A stretch of 64,000 nt of DNA, taken from NCBI GenBank assembly GCA_025642065.1, contig JAODUP010000318.1:246001-310000 (forward strand). The letters run 5' to 3'. The notes under the pieces are model-generated. The model did no database searches and was not told the origin of the DNA. It was given only the letters and a program-made list of their open reading frames with translations. Shown here piece by piece: positions 56,463-64,000 of the stretch (within the stretch, counting starts at the first letter, position 1; each line of letters begins with the position of its first letter). Origin of the DNA: Paralvinella palmiformis (Eukaryota; Annelida; Polychaeta; Terebellida; Alvinellidae). The translations under genes were made by a program, and so were the position numbers.

Positions 56463-56665
56463 AATGAGTGAGTGAGTGAACGAGTGAGTGAGTGAACGAG
56501 TCCGTGTATTGTTTAGGCTCGGTGTCGGATTAACCTGAGTCCTGTAACCAAGGGGTTAATGCCAAATGCACTTAGATGAAACACCCCATAAATAGAGGTA
56601 ACCCAATCGTAGCCTCCTATTTGTGCTGGGAGCGATACAGTCACGTGGTGACGGATCTAGAATTT
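56463..56665 (-). mobile_element. SINE-B-like relic with (gagt)n run
   Basis: A gagtgagtgaacgagtgag run precedes ttgtttaggctcggtgtcgg, then gatgaaacaccccataaata. It shares layout with relics near 10793, 20325 and 57995. Confidence 0.45.
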
Positions 56666-56893
56666 GTGTTAAAGGACTGTCAGTTTTACGAGTGATGAGT
56701 CAGTCACTGGACCCACAGACACGCAGAGCGTAACGACGTCATCAGTGTTACCCCATATGTGTGTGTGTGGGATGTTTCATCTAAGTTCATTTCGCTTGAT
56801 CATAGCCCCCTGGTCACATGTCTGAGGTTTGATCAGCGCCATGGTTATACTTCAGAGAACATCACGAATAATTGAAATGTTTACACAAGATTA

Positions 56894-57028
56894 ATGATGA
56901 TTGATGTTTACGGTCACTTTGTGCACATGTTAGGCTAAATGGCCGAGCGAAGTCAAAGATGAAACACACTTCAGATATGCTCACGCCGAGATTCGAACTC
57001 AGGTGGTAGTGATCTGTGGTCCAAACAG
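56894..57028 (-). mobile_element. SINE-A1 copy with small deletions
   Basis: Tail, gtcactttgtgcacatg, ggctaaatggccgagcga joined directly to agtcaaagatgaaacac, then the cgagattcgaactcagg B box and a partial head. Confidence 0.85.
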
Positions 57029-57165
57029 TTCACGTCTCAGGTCCTGTAATCTTGGTGTGGCAAGAAGGAAGGAGATGGTCTAAACGTGTGTTGATCATCA
57101 GATAAATGATATTCGGTATTATACAGACAGGTATATCACATTCGTGTCGGAGTAGGAGAGGGGGG

Positions 57166-57490
57166 GGGGGGGGTGACCTAGTTGGTAGAGCGTTTGGTCA
57201 CAGAAACCTACCACTTGTGTTCAAATAATAATGATAATACTACTAATTATAATATTTATAAAGCTCAACAGATTTTATACACAAATACACAGAAAAAGTA
57301 ATATATCTTAACATATAATAACATTATAATATTAAGAAGAGGCTAATTTGAATAATGAACCCGCAGAGACTGGCTATGTTTGGGGGATGTTTCATTCTTC
57401 AGTTAACGTCATTATCTTTGGAGGCTGACTCGGGCCAAATCAGCGCACCACGTGCACTGACCTGTCCGTAAAACGGCGCCATTGCTATAT
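57166..57490 (+). mobile_element. SINE-A2 copy split by about 120 bp
   Basis: Head gtgacctagttggtagagcg and B-box start cacttgtgttcaaat at 57171-57222. Non-SINE AT-rich DNA follows to about 57355, then the body resumes (ggggatgtttcattcttcag ... ctgtccgtaaaacggcgcca). Confidence 0.65.
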
Positions 57491-57844
57491 TACATTCGTC
57501 TCGAGGAAAGGGGTCTGCTCTAAGAACGTACCACGTCTAACAAGAGCCCTATGGTAACGGCACACATCCAATAACGCTTCGACTCTACGCCCCTGGCCGA
57601 TTTCGACAGAGTTTCAACAATTCAGCCTCCCGGGAGGCATGAAACAAGCAGCTGCTTCATGCAGATGACGTTATGTTTTTTGTGATAAAAAAGTATAGAC
57701 TCGTCTAAATAATTAGCTAGACGTCAAATAAGGATGTTATTGAATGTTTCATGTACGTCACCTCAGGGACTCCATAAACTGGACTCCCAATCCCCCCGTC
57801 CCCGACCACAAAACAGTATTGGGATCTATTATTTATCTATTATA

Positions 57845-57975
57845 TGGATAGGGCGTTCCGACGGAAACATGCAGGTTGTGGATTCGGTTCGTACCCGTGG
57901 CTGGGATTTATTTCGTCGGGAAGATATCCCTCTGCCAAATGTCCATTATTAGACCAGCTTTGAGGCTGAATAACA
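57845..57975 (+). mobile_element. SINE-B copy, diverged head
   Basis: gggcgttccgacgg, then aacatgcaggttgtgg and attcggttcgtacccg (B box), then gggatttatttcgtcggga and gctttgaggctgaataac. Similar to 13212-13376. Confidence 0.5.
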
Positions 57976-57989
57976 CAATTCATATCTTG

Positions 57990-58240
57990 ACGGGGAGTGA
58001 GTGAGTGAGTGAGTCGTTTAGTGAGTCAGTGCGCAATTGAGCGAGCGAGTGAGTAAGGGTGTGAGTGAGTGATTGAGACTTAGCGACAGATTGGCACAAA
58101 ACCTCCTTTATCGACGCAACCCCTTTATTCGACTCGTACACGTAGTAGTATGACAATCTTATCAACATGATCCGAACACAGAGTTCCGGGATATGTGTCT
58201 ACCCACTCAATTAGCCGGGCCATTGCGGTGCCCACGTGTC
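57990..58240 (-). mobile_element. SINE-like relic with (gagt)n run
   Basis: A long gagtgagtgagtgagtgag run, then a body and, near 58165-58235, a degraded minus-strand head (gccatt...gtgccc). Confidence 0.35.
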
Positions 58241-59985
58241 TAGCAGCGGAATAAACACGTGATCAGATCAGAACGAGACGTCATGTCCTGGCTATTACGG
58301 GGCGAGATATTCGATAGGAAGCGATCGATAGAACACGAGAAATGGCCTCGTTATAGGACATTGAGACATCCCTGAACCGTTATCTTCATTATAAGACAAC
58401 CAAGAACAGACAATGGTACTTCTCCATTACGCCTTTCCCGCCTCTTGACCCCCCCCCCGGGACTACCCATGGGATAAATAACAGCAAAAATTGGAAATAA
58501 CTATTCATGACGTAATTGATGGGTAGTGTGCCGTGTTCAGAGTATTAGGTATCTCGATTAGAATCCACTATTTTGGTACTATAATTGGCGAGGAAAAAGA
58601 GGATGGACACCGTTGATCCAGAACATAATCGGTAGGACAACGTCTCTGAATCCGTAACGGAATCCAGTAAAACAAATGCTAAACAATAAACCAAAATCGA
58701 AATAAACCAAAATAAACCGAAGAGAAAACCAAATATATAACATCTAATTTGACAGATTGGCAACGAAATAAACAATTATCGTATCCACAATATAATGTGT
58801 CCTCGTCATCGTCTCCGGATTGTTATATTTTTGTCAATATTTGTCATTTCACAGAATCAGCGGATCAATAATTGTAGATTACACATGAAGTGATCAACAT
58901 CCGGTTATTCCGAATATCTCTATAATCGTAGGATAACAATCATTACTTTTGTCATCATCAACTTTTTTATCTTTTTTTGGACCATAAATAATTCTAGGAG
59001 ACCATATGACCTTATTTGGGCCAATGCGTCGCTAAATTATATCCCTCTATAAGCGTTTAGTAAAGTCAAAAATTCTAGGTTGGAAACTGATTTATCGGAT
59101 GAAACAATATAAACACTTCCTGTGATACATTTCAGACATCAGAGTGAGCGAAACACAATATATCGTGACAAAAATAAATAATTGATCGTGTACCACGTCT
59201 AAACTTAATACACAATATAGTTCTGTTTACATTTTGACTCACATGACTTGCTATATGAGTGCTCCTCGTGTTCTTACGTGTCCTTTTATGGAGTCAGAGT
59301 GAGTCAGCGCGGTCAAAGCCATTTTATTACATCATAACTGTGGCTAATATGCGAAAGGTAACATTAATATGGATGAGTGGTACCTGGGTACATAAAGTAG
59401 TCCTCGATTTTAACCATAGATGGCGCCTTTGTGTAAAACATAGTCTCACAGAGAACATTCACAGAGATATCAGAAACCCATAAAAATTCTTTCGACCCCC
59501 CCCCTCTATAGACATTAAAACAATCAAACAAACAAACCCAATATATTGTCATATTATGGGATTTTATTACTCTGACGATATTTTGACTGAACGTATTTAG
59601 GAAGAAATTCAAGTAAGGTCGTTCTGATTACTGATAAGGAATTACTTTTTTTCAAGTAGGTTCAGGGTCCTACTCAAGGAATTTATTTTGAAAATGGTAT
59701 TTTGATACTTTCTGAGATGACTTTGTTTCGTGCTCAGTGGCATTGGGTTGGTGTGGTGATAGGACGAATAGCCCCCTCTCTCGGTTAAAAGTCTAGGTTC
59801 ACTCCCATGGAGTGGAGATGGGTGGGGAAGTGGTCGAACCCAACATTTAGTAATAATCATATAAAATAGATTTGATTGTCCCAATTTGGCACGCGACATC
59901 TACACTCATCCTTCAAATCGCGGGATCTATGGACAATTTACACATATTTTTATATTTAGAGCAGGGAAGAAATCGCGAATTGCGA
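58241..59985. other. No gene recognised
   Basis: AT-rich, several short frames on both strands without splice support. CTCF-like ccatagatggcgcc lies at 59414-59427. Confidence 0.4.
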
Positions 59986-59989
59986 TTGA

Positions 59990-60320
59990 TGGAGATAGGT
60001 GACGTAACAAAATGGCGTAGCCAATCAGCACACAAAGCTGGCGAAGAGGGCCCGAACAACTTCATTTTGTAAACATCGGCATTAATATTGGAGATGTGGA
60101 CTAGGTTTAGGAAACTCTGGACTATTATTTACGACGGTTTGTATTTGACAATTCAACGGGTCGCCATTAATAAGGGTCTCCTGGCCTTTGTAAGGATCGC
60201 TCCGATTGGTTGATCGATGCCGGCCTGCTCGCCCAATCAGCATTAAGTCATCCCGAGGGAGACGGACATGTAAACAGAACGCCGTCGATGAGGAAAATGA
60301 GTCGAGATAGGTCAGAGGTT
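59990..60320. promoter_or_regulatory. Promoter-like patch with CCAAT boxes
   Basis: gccaatcagca near 60019, cgattggttgatc near 60203 and gcccaatcagc near 60231 are NF-Y-type CCAAT boxes in both orientations. A YY1-like aaaatggcgtagcc near 60009 is also present. It could serve the minus-strand UNC93-like gene or an unknown one. Confidence 0.35.
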
Positions 60321-60420
60321 ATGACAATGTAGGGCTGTCTTAGTGTATTGTAATGTAATCTAGTGAGTCAACTAACTGTATGAATATGTGTACATTTGGG
60401 CGTGTAGAATTCGAAAGGAT

Positions 60421-60423
60421 ATA

Positions 60424-60499
<76 letters not shown>
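60421..60499. repeat. (TA)n-(GA)n microsatellite
   Basis: TA tract of about 54 bp followed by about 24 bp of GA. Confidence 0.95.
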
Positions 60500-60529
60500 A
60501 AGATAATGATGAGTAATATACGCTCACAG

Positions 60530-60634
60530 AAGTAGAGAGTATATAAGTATATATTTATGAAGGTATATGATTTATGTGTAGGAGTTGATTCTCTGAGCCA
60601 GTGTCATATATACGTGTAAGTGCACGCGTCCGGC

Positions 60635-60640
<6 letters not shown>
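60530..60640 (+). repeat. Family D-like segment between microsatellites
   Basis: tatttatgaaggtatatg, gattctctgagccagtgtca and tatatacgtgtaagtgcac. A diverged match to family D ends. Confidence 0.5.

Positions 60641-60700
<60 letters not shown>
60638..60700. repeat. (CT)n-(AT)n microsatellite
   Basis: The inverted counterpart of 60421-60499, about 140 bp away, followed by GT/GC repeats to about 60770. Confidence 0.95.
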
Positions 60701-61099
60701 TGTGTGTGTATGTGCGCGAGCGCGTGTGTGTCTGTACATAAACATACACGCACACACGCGCGCGCGCATTCTCGCAAATCCCCCCACGAACAAACGCTCA
60801 TCTTCACATAGGAAACGTTATGATGCGACAACCCTATACACGTTATGACTAACAACTCGTAAAATTTGGTTAACACAAACTTAGCCCGGCATGAAGTAAA
60901 CGCATTCCAGGAAACATTTACGCCATGGGTTGACCTTGACTGAGGTCAATTAGAAAGAATGCAAGAAATATCACAATATATGATTATCACTTTTTACCAA
61001 TAAACATCGCGTTGCTTTCTTTGGTTGCTATTATCTGAGATTATAAGACAGCAACATATTATCACATCAGGTAGCCTCAATAAGAAACCAGGGAACATC

Positions 61100-61272
61100 A
61101 ATGGTCTAACTGGTGGCGCGGTTGGCCAAACATCTATAGCACCTGGGTCAAACCCCGGCCAGGCTATGCCTGAAGGGTGTTTCATCTTTCACTTCGCCTC
61201 ATTACATTTGGAGGTCGCTAGGCCCATTTAGCTTACCATGTATACCACGTAAAACAGCAACATTTACTCAAC
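61100..61272 (+). mobile_element. SINE-A2 copy, nearly complete
   Basis: Head ggtctaactggtggcgcggt, B box cctgggtcaaaccccgg, body gaagggtgtttcatctttca and the end gtaaaacagcaacatttac. A small deletion removes the tgcacaaaagtggc block. Confidence 0.85.
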
Positions 61273-61542
61273 AAGAAACCTTGTCCAGGAATTTGGAAAT
61301 TTGGTCTGTTATGTTATCTGTGTCAATAACATTTAGTACACAGGAGGGAATCAAACAGTTGATAATAACTGATGCAGAATAAAACATTTATTGATGAACA
61401 TCATATTATCCATAATTCGTCGTAATTGTCACAATTAATATACATCCTACTCAAGGTTCCTCACAGAAATCTCTTTTTCGTCTTTGAGCTCGATTTACAG
61501 ACAGTAAATGTGGCATCGGTGTCAACACGATGTCTGACGTCC

Positions 61543-61594
61543 TGTGTGTGTGTGTGTATGTGTGTGTGTATGTGTGCGCGCGCGCGCGCGCGCT
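61543..61594. repeat. (GT)n-(GC)n microsatellite
   Basis: GT units with a/t interruptions passing into about eight GC units. Confidence 0.95.
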
Positions 61595-62098
61595 ACTTGC
61601 ACAGTACGAAAACAATGCTGATGGGGAGAAAGATTCGATAATAAGGATGTAAATCTGATGAAGTCAACAAGTCTGACATCGGGTTTTGGTTTCAAACAGT
61701 TCGAGCTGGAAATGATCCAAGACAAAAATGAAGATGACGAACTCATTCCATGACTACGAGGTATTACAGAACTGAATGAGACAATTATTGTGACGTAGAT
61801 ATTTTTAAGATGAACAATAATGTGTCATAATTGACTTGTATAAAACATACATTTGATCCTACAGTGAGATATTCAGTCTAATTAGATGTCTAGTTGTATA
61901 AACCGGACATTTCTGGATATTATATAGATGTTTAGACAGTTCTATCATAAATTTGTCTTTTAGTTAAAAAAATTTAATTCATAAAGGTTTCCTGAGCCTT
62001 GATGTATTTCTATTCTAAAATACACACAACACCTCCCCCCTCCTGTGTGTGATGGTTTCTGAATTAAGTATGCACACGCACGAGTGTCATGCACGCAC
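61595..62098. other. No gene recognised
   Basis: AT-rich sequence without exon signals. Confidence 0.4.
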
Positions 62099-62135
62099 GC
62101 ACGTGTGTGTGTGTGTGTGTATGTGTGTGTGTGTG
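62099..62135. repeat. (GT)n microsatellite
   Basis: GT repeat with a single interruption, within GC-containing flanks. Confidence 0.9.
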
Positions 62136-62339
62136 GTGTCTCTCGGTGTGTGCGCACGCGCAGAGCCATACATGTCTGGTATCCATTAGCAGATGAACAC
62201 TCTCCCCACGTTATGGCCACCTGGATCCCGTGACCGGATATGACGTAGATTGTCTCACATCAAAACATCCATCATGTCTGCGGGGCTATTTTCGTCTCAG
62301 TTCGCGAGCAATGTTTAGCGTTATTAGCAATGTTATATT

Positions 62340-62460
62340 TATCAACACTCGGTCGCGACCGCCAGGTGGCGACACGAGCGCGCCACTGCCGCTATATATA
62401 GTCAGGTGGCAAACAATGGCCCGACAACAGACCGTGCTGTGTCCCACAAACTGATATTTA
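62340..62460. promoter_or_regulatory. CTCF-like sites and TATA-like element
   Basis: CCGCCAGGTGGCGA at 62359-62372 matches the vertebrate CTCF core pattern at nearly all positions. A second tcaggtggcaaa lies at 62402-62413, and ctatatatag at about 62391-62400 sits between them. Confidence 0.4.
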
Positions 62461-62819
62461 TAGAATGACGGAGGTTGTCGTGAGAGAAATATCCATATTG
62501 TCTAAATATAGAATGGAGGGATACCTCTTGGTGATGCGCGATGGAGGAAGGGTGGCGCCCGAGGGGTGGGTCGGTGCTGGGTAGGGATTGTACGCGATGA
62601 CCTTTGTGTTGTATCAAAACTAAAGCTAGAGGGTCGGCAAGTTGATGAGTGTTGTATTACGTTGTCTGTGTGCTATATCAGTGGGTGAAAAGGCACCGGC
62701 ACAGGGAATTACATCATGTAATTAGAGCATCTGGACCATTCATCCGGAAACTTAATATAGAATAGCGATCTACCCGGATGTGTTATATATTCATCACTTC
62801 GATTTGTGTGCGTGCATAT

Positions 62820-62940
62820 GTGTGTGCGTGTGTATTTGTGTGTGTGTGTTTCTCTCTCTCTCGCTTGCCCCCTCCCTCTGTAGGTATGTCTGCGTACGTT
62901 TGTATGAGCGCGCGCACGTGTGTGTGTGTGCATGCGTGCA
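62820..62940. repeat. Imperfect GT/CT/GC repeat tract
   Basis: Alternating GT, CT and GC stretches; overlapping frames on both strands are artefacts. Confidence 0.85.
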
Positions 62941-63059
62941 TTTCTTTGTTAGCTATGTGAAAAAGTGACTGGTGCATATAACTAAAGATTATGAGGATGA
63001 TTCATCAGGGAAACTTAATTCGAACGGTAATATATGAAAAGGAGATGTGATATCTCACC

Positions 63060-63310
63060 AGCGCCGTCGAAATTTCGACGATAGCGTGCGTGCATGAATG
63101 AATGCTAGCGTGCATGATTTAACACGTCATTACGTCTTCTTGAATGTGAACGATGATTAGCGATTGGAACGTCGGCAGGCACGTCATCGGTCACGTGACT
63201 AGAGAATGGCGCAGAAGTCAGCACGCGCGTGTTCTCTCCGCAAACGGCGCCCGGGTTACGTTATCAGTAACGATGACGTCACGATGTCTTTGTGTAAGCG
63301 ACGTAGATGA
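63060..63310. promoter_or_regulatory. CpG-rich promoter-like patch
   Basis: Contains a perfect 16-bp palindrome CGTCGAAATTTCGACG (63065-63080), GTCACGTGAC at 63190-63199 (E-box of the CLEAR type), agaatggcgcag near 63203 (YY1-like) and a perfect CRE TGACGTCA at 63274-63281. Confidence 0.4.
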
Positions 63311-63479
63311 GGCAATGGACAGAAAATAAGAACAAACTAACGTAAAATGATTATGCCGTTAGAAATGCAAGGGAACATCGGTGATAATTTATAGTCTCTA
63401 ATCGATAGGCATTTGTATACATCAGGTGAGTTGAATTGTTCAGGCTCGGTACAGGCAGCGCACTGCTCTAACCGGTGCG

Positions 63480-63900
63480 CTATCTGTTTAGAACTACTTA
63501 GCTAAGGTTGTCACACGGTCTCATCGGTTTCCCAATTCTCTCCCACTTCTAAAATCTCTTCCCTGGCTTCCTGTTCAATCTCGCATCATTTTCAAACTCT
63601 GAACTATTTCCTATCAAACTCTTTCTTCCAGAAAACTTTCAGATCTATTTTCCATGATTTCTTTAGCATCAAAACCCAGAGAATTTCGTTCATTTGGTTT
63701 TCACTTGTTGTGTGTTCCCAGAGTTAAAACCCATACTGTCCCTACTCTTTGGAATTCATTCTCTGAACATATTAAGTCATCAAATAGCATAGTTTCCTTC
63801 CGTCACCATTTGAAAACTCACCTTTTCAGACTCGCTTATCTTTCCTAAGTTTCCTTTAGAGCTGATCATTTGTTGATGAACTTTGTTTGGTACCTGGCCT
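63480..63900 (+). pseudogene. LINE copy 3: 3' end of ORF2
   Basis: A plus-strand frame gives LPWLPVQSRIIFKL near 63556-63600 (compare LHWLPv..RI.fKi), then in another frame FGFHLLCVPRVKTHTVPTLW, NSFSEHIKSSNSIVSFRHHL and KTHLFRLAYLS to a stop at 63848. This is the conserved C-terminal tail after the RT of L2/CR1-like LINEs (a.p.lWNsLP..ir...s...Fk..LKThLF). 5'-truncated, as usual for LINEs; the frames are separated by one break. Confidence 0.82.
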
Positions 63901-64000
63901 GTGAGTTTACCTAACTCCTGTACCAGGTGCGTCACTGAGCCCGGTTCTATTCGAGGATATTGCCATTATAGAAGTTTTGTGATTATTATTAATGATTCGA

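Noticed and set aside
58545..58775. Hydrophobic minus-strand frame as a missing UNC93-like exon
   Set aside because: The sequence is T-rich low complexity, shows none of the family blocks and has no matching splice phase.

Overview
This is a eukaryotic, almost certainly invertebrate animal, genomic window. It has canonical GT-AG introns, very abundant dinucleotide microsatellites, tRNA-headed SINEs, decayed non-LTR retrotransposons, a Penelope-like element and a hAT relic, plus one TNF-superfamily ligand gene and the 3' end of one UNC93-like gene. The mix would fit a mollusc or other lophotrochozoan, but that is inference; nothing here is species-diagnostic. I see no rRNA gene, bona fide tRNA gene, CRISPR array or prokaryotic operon.

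Layout. 1-17.6 kb: mostly non-coding, with microsatellites, SINEs and several CpG-rich promoter-like patches (about 2.03-2.54, 14.4-14.76, 15.33-15.62 and 17.0-17.56 kb). One well-formed but unrecognised minus-strand last exon lies at 8629-8829. 17.6-23.9 kb: microsatellites, a G-quadruplex cluster, SINEs and hairpin elements. 23.9-33.1 kb: two decayed LINEs in tandem, both on the minus strand. The first (about 23.9-29.5 kb) carries a 762-bp solo LTR-like insertion, a 15-bp minisatellite and a SINE; the second (about 29.9-33.1 kb) has a 3' tail of short tandem repeats. 33.1-36.4 kb: non-coding. 36.4-38.6 kb: a broken Penelope-like element (minus strand) with RT and GIY-YIG remnants. 38.9-39.15 kb: a palindrome-rich element.

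39.3-46.15 kb: the main gene, a four-coding-exon TNF ligand on the plus strand (predicted 286 aa, type II membrane protein), with kappaB-like motifs 0.5-0.9 kb upstream of its start codon. Its third intron holds SINEs, a MITE-like palindrome and a 570-bp microsatellite with higher-order structure. 46.15-53.35 kb: non-coding, with an approximately 80-bp tandem repeat. 53.355-54.39 kb: the last two coding exons of an UNC93-like membrane protein gene (minus strand), whose earlier exons I could not find. 54.5-56.1 kb: a frameshifted hAT transposase relic. 56.1-63.4 kb: SINEs, microsatellites and promoter-like patches. 63.48-63.9 kb: the C-terminal tail of a third LINE.

The two host genes are not an obvious functional unit. 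Most of the structure in the window comes from layered mobile elements and expanded simple repeats.
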